A stretch of 33,139 bases of DNA from Marivita sp. GX14005 (lineage in GTDB: Bacteria; Pseudomonadota; Alphaproteobacteria; Rhodobacterales; Rhodobacteraceae), in NCBI RefSeq assembly GCF_023370775.1, contig NZ_JAMCCQ010000008.1:1-33139 (forward strand), given 5' to 3'. The position numbers were made by a program, and so were the translations under genes. Shown here in pieces: positions 24,185 through 33,130 of this stretch (its first letter is position 1; every line of letters starts with the position of its first letter). The notes beneath the pieces are model-generated. The model was not told the origin of the DNA, made no database searches, and saw nothing but the letters and a program-made list of their open reading frames with translations.

Positions 24185-25011
24185 CTCTCATCCTGCCCTT
24201 CATCGACCGGCCCGCCTATGTGATGGGGGTGAGCTGGCCGCGCTCGGGCCATCACCTTCTGGCGCGGCTTCTGCGGCTCTATTTCGGCGAAAGCTTCGCC
24301 TATTGCGCCTTTTACGGGCAGGCGGGTTGCTGCGGCACAGCGCCCTGCGCCCGCGCCGGCACCATCCGCTATTCCAAGAACCACGATTTCGACGGCCGCC
24401 TGCCGCAAACCCGCGGCCAGCGCGTGCTGATCCAGACGCGCGCCTTCACCCCGTCGGTGGTGTCGAATTTCGAACTTTACCTGCGCGAGGGCGGAACGGA
24501 CGATGCCGCCAGTTTCGCCCATTTTGCCAGCGCGCAATTCACCGCCTGGCGCGCTTTTCAGGCCAAATGGGTGACCTCGCGCTATGGGCAGGGCCAGACG
24601 GTGATTCCTTACGAGGATCTGATCGCCGATCCGGCCGCCGCGCTCGCCCGCGCGCTCGGCGCCTTCGGCGAGGCGCGGCCCGATGCGGGCCGGATGCGCG
24701 CCGCCATCGCCCGCGTCGATGGTGAGGAAGTGGCCGGGCGGCAGATCCGCCCGCGCCCCGGCACCGGCGTGCACGCCATGCGCGATGTGACGCGTTTTCG
24801 CCATTACGAGCCCGCAACATTCGCCCGTCTGGACAAATTGCGGCTGACCCGGCAGGAGGTGAACGCAGTGTTCCGCCGCCATCTGGGCCGGGACGCTGCC
24901 GAGGCGAACATGCTGGCATTGCAGACCATGCGCTCGCAGGTCGCGGTGGAGCGGATGATCCTCGGCTCACCCGAATACGCCGCCCGGGGCCGCAGCCTGC
25001 AGGCGGTCTGA
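24181..25011 (+). CDS. sulfotransferase family protein
   Basis: This 276-aa protein opens with the 5'-phosphosulfate-binding loop GVSWPRSGHHLLARLLRLYF, the standard PAPS-binding motif of sulfotransferases. RGQRVLIQTRAFTPSVVSNFE covers the region expected for the 3'-phosphate contact, and TVIPYEDLIADPAAALARAL matches the family's conserved Y-E-D-L segment. A Cys-rich stretch (GCCGTAPCARAG) near residue 55 is unusual and could bind metal. It is translationally coupled to the upstream glycosyltransferase, so sulfation of the glycan is the simplest role. Activity on protein or lipid cannot be excluded. Confidence 0.82.
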   Translation: MTLILPFIDRPAYVMGVSWPRSGHHLLARLLRLYFGESFAYCAFYGQAGCCGTAPCARAGTIRYSKNHDFDGRLPQTRGQRVLIQTRAFTPSVVSNFELYLREGGTDDAASFAHFASAQFTAWRAFQAKWVTSRYGQGQTVIPYEDLIADPAAALARALGAFGEARPDAGRMRAAIARVDGEEVAGRQIRPRPGTGVHAMRDVTRFRHYEPATFARLDKLRLTRQEVNAVFRRHLGRDAAEANMLALQTMRSQVAVERMILGSPEYAARGRSLQAV

Positions 25012-25029
25012 CCGCGAGGACGCGCGCCG

Positions 25030-26457
25030 ATGACAGACCAGACCCCGATCACCCCCGTCCTGCTATGCGGCGGGTCCGGCACAAGGCTCTGGCCCCTCTC
25101 GCGCAAGAGCTATCCCAAGCAGTTCGCGCAATTCCTGGGCGAAGAGAGCCTGTTTCAGGAAGCCGCCCGGCGCGTGGCGGGCGAGGGGTTCGCCGCGCCG
25201 CTGGCGGTGACCGGCGAGGGGTTTCGCTTCATCGTGGCCGAACAGCTGGATCATTGCGGCATCCGCGCCGCCGGTATCCTGATCGAGCCGGAGGGGCGCA
25301 ACACCGCGCCCGCCGCCGCCGCCGCCGCGCTGCATCTGGCGGCAAGCGATCCTTCGGCTCTGATGCTGCTGGTGCCGGCCGATCACGCCATTCCCGACGA
25401 TGCCGCCTTCCGCGATGCGGTGATGACGGGCGCGCCCGCTGCCGCGGCGGGCCAGATCGTCACCTTCGGCATCGCGCCGACACGGGCCGAAACCGGCTAT
25501 GGCTGGCTGGAGGCGGGGCAGGAAACCCATCCGGGCGTCAATGCGCTGGAGCGGTTCATCGAAAAGCCGGACGCGGCCAAGGCCGAGGCGCTTTTCGCCG
25601 ATGAAAAGCATCTCTGGAACGCCGGCCTGTTCCTCACCCGCGCCGATACGCTCATCGCGGCCTTCGAGGAACACGCCCCCGACATCCTGGCCGGCACACG
25701 CGCCGCGATGGAGGCCGCGACGCCCGATCTGGGCTTTCTGCGCATCGATCCCGATCTCTGGGCGCAGGTGCGGGCCGAGAGCATCGATTACGCGGTGATG
25801 GAGCAGGCGGGGAATGTCTCTGTCGTGCGCTTTGCCGGCGGCTGGTCCGATCTGGGCAGTTGGGAGGCCGTCTGGCAGGAAAGCCCGCAGGATGGCAGCG
25901 GCAACGCGCTGGCGGGGCTGGCCACGGCGATTGAGTGCGAGAACACGCTCTTGCGCTCGGAATCGGGTGAGATCGAGCTGGTGGGCATCGGGCTGAAAAA
26001 CGTGGTCGCCGTGGCGATGCGCGACGCGGTGCTGGTGGCCGACATGACCGACAGCCAGAGCGTGCGCCGCGCCGTCGACACGCTCAAGGCGCGCGGCGCG
26101 AAACAGGCGGTGCAACTGCCCGTCGATCATCGCCCCTGGGGCTGGTTCGAAACACTGATCCTCGCGAACCGCTTTCAGGTCAAGCGCATCCATGTCCATC
26201 CCGGCGCGTCGCTCAGCTTGCAAAGCCATGTGCACCGCTCCGAACACTGGATCGTCGTGGCCGGCACCGCCCGCGTGACGGTGGACGGTGAGGAACGCCT
26301 GCTGACCGAGAACCAGTCGGTCTATATCCCGCTGGGTGCGGTGCACCGGATGGAAAACCCCGGCAAGGTGCCGATGGTGCTGATCGAGGTGCAGACCGGC
26401 AGCTATCTGGGCGAGGACGACATCATCCGCTACGAGGATATCTACGCGCGGACCTGA
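25030..26457 (+). CDS. manC: mannose-1-phosphate guanylyltransferase / mannose-6-phosphate isomerase
   Basis: This 475-aa bifunctional type II enzyme (ManC/CpsB/AlgA-like) has an N-terminal pyrophosphorylase with VLLCGGSGTRLWPLSRKSYPKQF, LLVPADHAIPDDAAF, GYGWLEAG and FIEKPD. A C-terminal cupin isomerase domain has KRIHVHPGASLSLQSHVHRS, EHWIVVAGTARVTV and YIPLGAVHRMENPG. It makes GDP-mannose, and its isomerase half can supply mannose-6-phosphate. It follows the sulfotransferase by 18 bp, so it is in the same transcript. It is convergent with the phosphomannomutase gene, and a double palindrome lies between the stops. Confidence 0.96.
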   Translation: MTDQTPITPVLLCGGSGTRLWPLSRKSYPKQFAQFLGEESLFQEAARRVAGEGFAAPLAVTGEGFRFIVAEQLDHCGIRAAGILIEPEGRNTAPAAAAAALHLAASDPSALMLLVPADHAIPDDAAFRDAVMTGAPAAAAGQIVTFGIAPTRAETGYGWLEAGQETHPGVNALERFIEKPDAAKAEALFADEKHLWNAGLFLTRADTLIAAFEEHAPDILAGTRAAMEAATPDLGFLRIDPDLWAQVRAESIDYAVMEQAGNVSVVRFAGGWSDLGSWEAVWQESPQDGSGNALAGLATAIECENTLLRSESGEIELVGIGLKNVVAVAMRDAVLVADMTDSQSVRRAVDTLKARGAKQAVQLPVDHRPWGWFETLILANRFQVKRIHVHPGASLSLQSHVHRSEHWIVVAGTARVTVDGEERLLTENQSVYIPLGAVHRMENPGKVPMVLIEVQTGSYLGEDDIIRYEDIYART

Positions 26458-26466
26458 GACAGGGGC

Positions 26467-26510
26467 GATGTTCAGTCGACTGAACATCCCGGATGCGTCG
26501 ACGCATCCGG
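26467..26510. repeat. tandem double palindrome, copy 3, between convergent genes
   Basis: Two perfect 22-bp palindromes lie head to tail: arms GATGTTCAGTC/GACTGAACATC (26467-26488) and CCGGATGCGTC/GACGCATCCGG (26489-26510). They fill the gap between the manC and phosphomannomutase stops, as expected for a bidirectional terminator. Confidence 0.85.
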
Positions 26511-26513
26511 CAC

Positions 26514-27890
26514 CTATGCCAAACGCGCCGCCACCGCTTCCAGTGTCTCGCGCATCAGCGTCTCGGCGCGAGATACAGTCTCTGCTTCGGCGTAACAGCG
26601 AAATTCCGGCGCATTGCCCGAGGGGCGCAGGTGGATCACCGAGCCGTCCGCGAAACTCACGCGCAGCCCGTCGGTGAGATCGCATTCGCTCTCCGCCGCC
26701 CGGCCCGCGAAAAACGCCGCGCGCGCCTCAGGGCTGCCTGTCAGCTCCGCGATAAAGGCCTGCGACGCCTCGCTGGCGATCCCGGCGATCCGGTCGGCCG
26801 CGGTGAAGCGTTGCGGCAGATCAGACACCAATGCGGCCAGATCCGCGCCTTTTGCCCGCGCCATCGCCAGCGGCGCCACGATCGGCAAGAGGCAATCGCG
26901 CGTCATCAGCGGCGCCAGCGCGCCCGCCGGCCCTTGCGCGGCGAAGCCCAGCAGGAAGCCGCCATTGGCCTCATAGCCGACGACCCTGCCGCCCGCCTCT
27001 TCCATCGCCGCGATGACGTAAGGTGAGCCGATCTTCGTGCGGATCACCCGGGCGAACCCCATTTCGTCCACCATCGTGTTGGACGAGACCGGCGTTGCGA
27101 TCACCTCCGCGCCCAGGAACCGCGCCGTGAGCGGCCCCAGCACATCGCCCGGCACCAAATGCCCATCGGCATCCACCACCATCGGCCGGTCGGCATCGCC
27201 ATCGGTGGAGACCAGCGCATCGAGCCGGTGCTCGGCGCACCAGTCCTTGAGCATGGCGCGGGTCTCGGCATCCACCGCTTCGGTGTCGACGGGAATGAAA
27301 TGATCGGCGCGCGCCAGCCGGATCACCTCGGCCCCCATCCGCGCCAGCGCATCGGCCAGCGCATCGCGCGCGACGGAGCTGTGCTCGTAGACGCCGATGC
27401 GCCAGCCTGTCAGCGCATCCGCGCCGAACGCCTCGACATAGCGCGAAACGTAAATCTCCAGCGCGCCCTGCCCGCGCCGGTATTCGCCCGTTTGCGCCGT
27501 ATCAGAGCCTGATCCGAGCGCGGCAAGAATGGCCTGCTCATCCGATTTCGCGATCTCTCCGCCGGGCAGGTAGAACTTCAGCCCGTTGCGATCGGCGGGA
27601 ATGTGGCTGCCGGTGACCATCACCGCCGCCTGCCCCGCCCCCATCGCGGCCAGCGCCAGCGCAGGGGTCGGCAAGGCGCCGTGATCCACCGCGGTCAGCC
27701 CCATGCCGCGCACCGCGCCGATCACCGCCTCGGCGATATCGGGCGAGGAGGCGCGCAGATCGCGCCCCACATGCACCGCGCCGCCATGCGGACAGGCGCG
27801 CAGGAAGGCGCGCGTATAATCGGCCACCAGCTCCGGGGTCAGATCGCTAACAAGGCCGCGCAGGCCGCTGGTGCCGAATTTGGGGGGCAT
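26514..27890 (-). CDS. manB: phosphomannomutase
   Basis: This 458-aa alpha-D-phosphohexomutase starts KFGTSGLRGLVSDLTPELV. The phosphoserine loop reads VMVTGSHIPADRNGLKFYL (Ser present, though HIP replaces the commoner HNP), the metal loop is STDGDADRPMVVD, the sugar loop VGYEANGGFLLG and the phosphate loop RPSGNAPEFRCY. It interconverts mannose-6-phosphate and mannose-1-phosphate for ManC. A phosphoglucomutase-type substrate range is possible, but the neighbours support mannose. It is followed, on the same strand, by no further gene before the manC palindrome. Confidence 0.93.
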   Translation of the reverse strand: MPPKFGTSGLRGLVSDLTPELVADYTRAFLRACPHGGAVHVGRDLRASSPDIAEAVIGAVRGMGLTAVDHGALPTPALALAAMGAGQAAVMVTGSHIPADRNGLKFYLPGGEIAKSDEQAILAALGSGSDTAQTGEYRRGQGALEIYVSRYVEAFGADALTGWRIGVYEHSSVARDALADALARMGAEVIRLARADHFIPVDTEAVDAETRAMLKDWCAEHRLDALVSTDGDADRPMVVDADGHLVPGDVLGPLTARFLGAEVIATPVSSNTMVDEMGFARVIRTKIGSPYVIAAMEEAGGRVVGYEANGGFLLGFAAQGPAGALAPLMTRDCLLPIVAPLAMARAKGADLAALVSDLPQRFTAADRIAGIASEASQAFIAELTGSPEARAAFFAGRAAESECDLTDGLRVSFADGSVIHLRPSGNAPEFRCYAEAETVSRAETLMRETLEAVAARLA

Positions 27891-27962
27891 GTGTCTCTCT
27901 TTCAGGCAGGGCGCTTGCCGCCTCTATGCCCCCGGCGCGGGGCAGGGCGCAAGGCCGCGCCG

Positions 27963-29015
<1,053 letters not shown>

Positions 29016-29052
29016 TCAGGGTTGCGTTGACGTGTTTATCCGGCGGGGAATG

Positions 29053-29067
29053 TAAAGATTGGGTTAA
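29053..29067 (-). promoter_or_regulatory. CtrA-like box (TTAA-N7-TTTA) upstream of gmd
   Basis: The minus strand reads TTAACCCAATCTTTA, one mismatch from TTAA-N7-TTAA, with an additional TTAA just upstream. Exactly 52 bases separate it from ATG 29000, the same distance as at three other glycan genes. Confidence 0.45.
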
Positions 29068-29100
29068 GGTTAACCGCTCGGCAGGAAAAATTTCGGATTC

Positions 29101-29226
29101 ATGAAGCTCGGCAATGGCATCCCCTGCGTGGTGATCCATATCGAGCGGGGCGGAAGCACCCGACTTATCTCTGCATGGAAGGCAGGACGCAAAGAGTATG
29201 AAACCTACAAGACCCGCTTCCCTTGA
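29101..29226 (+). pseudogene. brnT: truncated brnT toxin (C-terminal remnant)
   Basis: A 41-codon frame (MKLGNGIPCVVIHIERGG, then RLISAWKAGRKEYETYK) matches the last part of BrnT toxins, whose C terminus typically reads R-(I/L)-I-S-A-R-x-A-x-x-x-E-x-x-x-Y. An in-frame stop at 29071 shows the N-terminal half is absent, so the RNase is almost surely inactive. It overlaps the brnA start by 29 bases, the usual brnTA arrangement. A very short intact gene cannot be excluded. Confidence 0.6.
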
Positions 29227-29476
29227 GGACATCCGCGCCATGAAAAAGCGCGGCGAAACGCGCCGGACGCGCGCCGATGCGCCCGAACCGGATATGCCCG
29301 ATGGATTCTGGGAGACCGCCACCCCGCAGCCACCCAGGATCAAGCAGCCCGTCACGATGCGCGTCGATCCCGATATCATCGAATTTTTCAAGCAGCAGGA
29401 CCAGAAGGGCCACCTGACGCGCATGCATGCCGTCTTGCGCTCTTATGTCGATGCGCAGAAAAAGCGGCATCCCTGA
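29198..29476 (+). CDS. brnA: BrnA antitoxin
   Basis: This 92-aa protein has the BrnA C-terminal fold: PRIKQPVTMRVDPDIIEFFKQ, a ribbon-helix-helix strand and helix, then LTRMHAVLRSYVDAQ. The N-terminal half binds the toxin in this family. BrnA neutralises BrnT and represses its own promoter. Here the toxin gene is truncated, so BrnA may persist as a free repressor or be decaying. The ATG has an AGGA-like site upstream inside the brnT remnant. Confidence 0.85.
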   Translation: MKPTRPASLEDIRAMKKRGETRRTRADAPEPDMPDGFWETATPQPPRIKQPVTMRVDPDIIEFFKQQDQKGHLTRMHAVLRSYVDAQKKRHP

Positions 29477-29515
29477 GCCACCGGGCGCCATCTGCAAACC
29501 GCCGCCGCCCGCCGC

Positions 29516-29544
29516 TTGCCCCCACGGGCGCTTGCCCCTATTGA
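29516..29544 (+). promoter_or_regulatory. possible promoter of the 29575 glycosyltransferase
   Basis: TTGCCC (29516) and TATTGA (29539) are 17 bases apart, about 30 bases before the preferred ATG. The match to the sigma-70 consensus is modest. Confidence 0.3.
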
Positions 29545-29574
29545 GGCCGCGCCTGTTTGCGAGTGCCTGTCCGG

Positions 29575-30441
29575 ATGACCCTCATCACCCTTTCGTCGAT
29601 CCCGCCGCGCTTCGGCCTGATCGGCCCGACGCTCGAATCGCTGGTGGCGCAATCCGGTGTTGACGGGGTGGAGCTGACCCTGCCGCAGCGCTACCGCCGC
29701 TTTCCGGATTGGGACGGCACGTTGCCGCCGGTGCCCCACGGCGTGACGATCCACCGGAGCGAGACCGATTACGGCCCTGCCACCAAGGTTCTGCCCGCCG
29801 CGCGCCGCCATAAGGGGCAGGGCGTGCGGCTGCTGCTCTGCGACGACGATCGCGATTACCGTCCCGGCTGGGCCGCCGGGCTGCTGGCAGAGGCTGACCG
29901 TTACCCGGATCGCGCCGTGGCGCTGGCCGGATGGGACATCGCCGGGATGCCGCCGCGCAAAACCCACGCCAGCCCGCGCCACGCGCGCCGCTCTCGTAAA
30001 TGGGACATGGCCTATCGCGCCGCCCGCCTGCGCCAGATCCTGCGCGGGCAGGGCAAGGTCGGGCTCGCCGGCAAGCCGCCGCGCCGCATCATCGCGCGGG
30101 CGGGCTTTGCCGATATCTTCGAAGGCTATGGCGGCGTGGTGCTGCGGCCCGAGTTCCTGGACGATCAGAGCTTCGACATCCCCCCCGAGGCGTTTCATGT
30201 CGACGATGTCTGGCTCTCGGGCGCGCTGGCGCGAGCAGGCATCGGCATCTGGCTCGCCGCCGATCGACCCGAACCCAAGACAACGCAGGCCGATCGCGCC
30301 GCCGCGCTCTACCGGCACCGCGAGGAAGACAAGGGCCGCGCCGAGCTTGACGCCGCCGCAATCGAGATGATGCGCGCGCGCTGGAACATCTGGGGCGGAG
30401 CCGATGTGCCGATCCCCGAAGCCGGCGCGCGGCAGATGTAA
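29575..30441 (+). CDS. glycosyltransferase-like protein (GT-A fold)
   Basis: I start this 288-aa protein at ATG 29575 (MTLITLSSIPPRFGLIGPTLESL); a TTG 18 bases earlier is less likely. The N terminus resembles GT-A-type enzymes that begin with an S-x-x-P-x-R loop, VRLLLCDDDRDYRPGWAAGLL carries an Asp-rich metal-binding-like DDD motif, and FADIFEGYGGVVLRPEFL and HVDDVWLSGALARAGIGIWLA lie later. This pattern occurs in bacterial surface-polysaccharide genes. The donor is unknown. It precedes the Kdo genes by 69 bp. Confidence 0.75.
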   Translation: MTLITLSSIPPRFGLIGPTLESLVAQSGVDGVELTLPQRYRRFPDWDGTLPPVPHGVTIHRSETDYGPATKVLPAARRHKGQGVRLLLCDDDRDYRPGWAAGLLAEADRYPDRAVALAGWDIAGMPPRKTHASPRHARRSRKWDMAYRAARLRQILRGQGKVGLAGKPPRRIIARAGFADIFEGYGGVVLRPEFLDDQSFDIPPEAFHVDDVWLSGALARAGIGIWLAADRPEPKTTQADRAAALYRHREEDKGRAELDAAAIEMMRARWNIWGGADVPIPEAGARQM

Positions 30442-30454
30442 CGCTGCCCCCGCA

Positions 30455-30484
30455 TTGGACAGCGCGCACGCCACAAGCTATCAC
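30455..30484 (+). promoter_or_regulatory. possible promoter of kdsD-kdsB-kdsA
   Basis: TTGGAC (30455) and TATCAC (30479) are 18 bases apart, 26 bases before the kdsD ATG. The -35 is a good match, the -10 fair. Confidence 0.35.
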
Positions 30485-30510
30485 CGCCCCGAACCAGACC
30501 GCAGGCCGAC

Positions 30511-31461
30511 ATGACCGACACCCCCACCGAGATCGCGCGCCAGGTGCTCGCCACCGAGGCCGCCGCCCTGAGCCGTCTGGCCGAGGCATTGCCCGAAGGG
30601 TTCGACAGCGTCGTGGCGCGGCTTCTCGATCTGCCGGGGCGGGTGATCGTCTCGGGCATGGGCAAATCGGGCCATGTCGGAGCCAAGATCGCGGCCACCC
30701 TGGCCAGCACCGGCACCCCGGCGCAGGCGGTGCATCCGGGCGAGGCGAGCCATGGCGATCTGGGCATGATCACCCGCAATGACGCGGTGATCCTGATCTC
30801 GAATTCGGGCGAGACGCGCGAGCTGGCCGACATGATCGCCTATTGCACACGCTTCGAGATCCCGCTCATCGCGATCACCAAGAAGCCCGGCAGCACGCTG
30901 GCCCGCGCCGCCGATCACGTGCTCCAACTGCCCGACGCGCCCGAGGCCTGCCCGCTGCGCATGGCCCCCACCACCTCGACCACGCTGACGATGGCGCTTG
31001 GCGATGCGCTGGCGGTGGCGCTGATGCAGCATCGCGGTTTCGACCGCGACAGCTTCAACGCCTTCCATCCCGGCGGCACGCTGGGCGCGCAATTGCTGCG
31101 TGTCTCGGCGGTGATGCACCGGGATGACGCCCTGCCCGTGGTCGCCCCCGACACGCCCATGGGCGAGACGTTGGTGGTGATGAGCGCCAAGGGCTTCGGC
31201 GTCGCCGCCGTGGTCGAGGAGGGCGCGCTTGAAGGCGTGATCACCGATGGCGACCTGCGCCGCAATCTCGACGGGCTGACGGGGCGGACAGCGGGCGAAG
31301 TGGCCACGCGCAACCCCCGCTCCATCGCGCCGGGTGCGCTGCTCACCGAGGCTTTGGCCGAGATGAACGCCCACAAGATCGGCGCCTTGATGGTGACGGA
31401 AGAGGGCAGGCTTGTGGGACTGATCCACATCCACGACCTTCTGCGCGCGGGTGTGGCATGA
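30511..31461 (+). CDS. kdsD: D-arabinose-5-phosphate isomerase (KdsD/KpsF)
   Basis: This 316-aa enzyme has a SIS domain (RVIVSGMGKSGHVGAKIAATLAS, VHPGEASHGDLGMI, LISNSGETRELADMI, TTSTTLTMALGDALAVALM) followed by two CBS domains (from about residue 205; GVITDGDLRRNL and GLIHIHDLLRAG). It converts ribulose-5-phosphate to arabinose-5-phosphate, the first step to Kdo. FHPGGTLGAQLL is the typical linker. It is coupled to kdsB through ATGA. The presence of kps transport genes suggests KpsF-like service to a capsule, although the lipid-A Kdo supply is also possible. Confidence 0.94.
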   Translation: MTDTPTEIARQVLATEAAALSRLAEALPEGFDSVVARLLDLPGRVIVSGMGKSGHVGAKIAATLASTGTPAQAVHPGEASHGDLGMITRNDAVILISNSGETRELADMIAYCTRFEIPLIAITKKPGSTLARAADHVLQLPDAPEACPLRMAPTTSTTLTMALGDALAVALMQHRGFDRDSFNAFHPGGTLGAQLLRVSAVMHRDDALPVVAPDTPMGETLVVMSAKGFGVAAVVEEGALEGVITDGDLRRNLDGLTGRTAGEVATRNPRSIAPGALLTEALAEMNAHKIGALMVTEEGRLVGLIHIHDLLRAGVA

Positions 31462-32243
31462 GCGCCGTGGTCTTCATCCCCGCCCGCTACGCCTCCACCC
31501 GCTATCCGGGCAAGCCGCTGGTCGAACTGGCCGGCGCCACGGGCGAGAGAAAACCCCTGATCCAGCGCGCCTGGGAGGCGGCAAAGGGCGTTTCCGGCAT
31601 AGATAGGGTCTATGTTCTGACCGACGATGCCCGCATCGCGGACGCGGCCAAAGGCTTCGGCGCCGATGTGCTGATGACTTCCACGGGTGCCCGCAACGGC
31701 ACCGAACGCTGCGCCGAAGGGCTGGCGCAGCTGGATCGGGACCCTGACGTGATCGTCAACCTGCAAGGCGATGCGCCACTCACCCCGCATTGGTTCGTCG
31801 AGGCGCTGATCGGCGCGATGCAGCCGGGCGTGCAAATGGCCACCCCGGTACTGAAATGCGACGCGCAGACGCTGACCAACCTCGTCACCGACCGCCGCGA
31901 AGGCCGGGTCGGCGGCACGACAGCGGTGATGCGCTCCGACCGAACCGCGCTCTATTTCTCCAAGGAAGTGCTGCCCCATGTGGGTGGTCTGAGCAATCCG
32001 CCCGAGGTCTGGCACCATGTCGGCGTCTACGCCTACACGCCCGCCGCCTTGCGCGCCTATGCCGGCTGGCCCGAAGGCCCGTTGGAACGCGCCGAAGGGC
32101 TGGAGCAGCTGCGCTTTGTGGAAAACGGCACCCCCGTCACCTGTGTGCCGGTCGAAAGCCGGGGCCGGGTGTTCTGGGAACTCAACAACCCCGTCGATGT
32201 GGCCCGCATCGAAGAGGTCCTCAAACGCGAGGGTACGCCATGA
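31458..32243 (+). CDS. kdsB: 3-deoxy-manno-octulosonate cytidylyltransferase
   Basis: This 261-aa nucleotidyltransferase starts [21 protein letters not shown], the KdsB signature. [23 protein letters not shown] follows, then GTERCAEGL and [19 protein letters not shown]. The last two differ from the commoner G-T-D/E-R-I/L-A-E and Q-G-D-E-P-L, where Glu is replaced by Ala. [25 protein letters not shown] and ENGTPVTCV complete the family. It activates Kdo as CMP-Kdo. A variant substrate such as 8-amino-Kdo is possible. It overlaps kdsA by ATGA. Confidence 0.92.
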   Translation: MSAVVFIPARYASTRYPGKPLVELAGATGERKPLIQRAWEAAKGVSGIDRVYVLTDDARIADAAKGFGADVLMTSTGARNGTERCAEGLAQLDRDPDVIVNLQGDAPLTPHWFVEALIGAMQPGVQMATPVLKCDAQTLTNLVTDRREGRVGGTTAVMRSDRTALYFSKEVLPHVGGLSNPPEVWHHVGVYAYTPAALRAYAGWPEGPLERAEGLEQLRFVENGTPVTCVPVESRGRVFWELNNPVDVARIEEVLKREGTP

Positions 32244-33052
32244 AAACAGTCTCTATCGGTAGCATCAGTGTCTCGAATACCGCTCCGCTCACCCTGATCG
32301 CCGGCCCCTGCCAGCTGGAATCGCTGGAGCATGCCCGCATGCTGGCCGAGCGCATCGCCGCCGCAGCAGATGGCAGCCCTTGGATCTTCAAGGCCAGCTA
32401 TGACAAAGCCAACCGCTCCTCGCTCAAAGGCAAGCGCGGGCTCGGCATGGACGAAGGCCTCTCGATCCTGAGCAAGATCAGGGCCGAATTCGGCATCCCC
32501 GTGCTGACCGACATCCACACCGCAGACCAATGCGCCCCGGTGGCTGAAGTGGTGGACATCCTGCAAATCCCCGCCTTCCTGTCGCGCCAGACCGACCTGC
32601 TGCTCGCCGCCGGCGAAACCGGCGCCGCGATCAACGTCAAGAAGGGCCAGTTCCTTGCGCCGTGGGACATGGAAAACGTCGCCGCCAAACTCGCCAGCAC
32701 CGGCAACACCCGCATCCTGCTCTGCGAACGCGGCGCCAGCTTCGGCTACAACATGCTGGTCTCCGACATGCGCTCGCTCCCGATCATGGCGCAGACCGGC
32801 TACCCGGTGGTGTTCGACGCCTCCCATTCGGTGCAACTTCCCGGCGGGCAGGGCACAAGCTCCGGCGGGCAGCGCGAATTCGTCCCGCCGCTCGCCCGCG
32901 CCGCCGTCGCGGTGGGCGTCGCGGCAGTCTTCATCGAAACCCACGAAGCCCCCGATAATGCGCCCTCCGACGGGCCCAACATGGTGCCGGTGGAGCAATT
33001 GCCGCGCTTGCTGGCGACGTTGCGCCAACTCGACCGCGTGGTGAAGGGGTAG
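32240..33052 (+). CDS. kdsA: 3-deoxy-8-phosphooctulonate synthase
   Basis: This 270-aa TIM-barrel enzyme starts at ATG 32240, coupled to kdsB. It has [19 protein letters not shown] with the Cys of the metal-dependent class II enzymes, [79 protein letters not shown] and [16 protein letters not shown]. It condenses arabinose-5-phosphate with phosphoenolpyruvate to Kdo-8-phosphate. The pathway phosphatase (kdsC) is not in the window. Confidence 0.96.
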   Translation: MKTVSIGSISVSNTAPLTLIAGPCQLESLEHARMLAERIAAAADGSPWIFKASYDKANRSSLKGKRGLGMDEGLSILSKIRAEFGIPVLTDIHTADQCAPVAEVVDILQIPAFLSRQTDLLLAAGETGAAINVKKGQFLAPWDMENVAAKLASTGNTRILLCERGASFGYNMLVSDMRSLPIMAQTGYPVVFDASHSVQLPGGQGTSSGGQREFVPPLARAAVAVGVAAVFIETHEAPDNAPSDGPNMVPVEQLPRLLATLRQLDRVVKG

Positions 33053-33080
33053 GCCAGCCGAAGCCCTTTTCTTTTTTTGT
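33044..33080 (+). terminator. possible terminator after kdsA
   Basis: AAGGG and CCCTT form a short stem around about 16 bases, followed by TTTTCTTTTTTTG. The T-tract is good but the stem is weak. Confidence 0.35.
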
Positions 33081-33092
33081 AAACACCATTCA

Positions 33093-33130
33093 GAAATGTC
33101 ACCGGCTGCGCAAAGCAGGAATGTCACCGA
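33093..33130 (+). repeat. paired AATGTCACCG repeats, possible insertion-sequence end
   Basis: GAAATGTCACCGG (33093) and GGAATGTCACCGA (33118) are direct repeats 25 bp apart at the very edge of the window. Multiple AATGTCACC-type repeats occur at the ends of some insertion sequences. No transposase is visible, since the window ends here. Confidence 0.35.

Noticed and set aside
26559-27890. Phosphomannomutase as an inactive variant because the active loop reads G-S-H-I-P
   Set aside because: The phosphorylated Ser and all metal, sugar and phosphate loops are intact, and this loop form occurs in active-looking relatives I know of.
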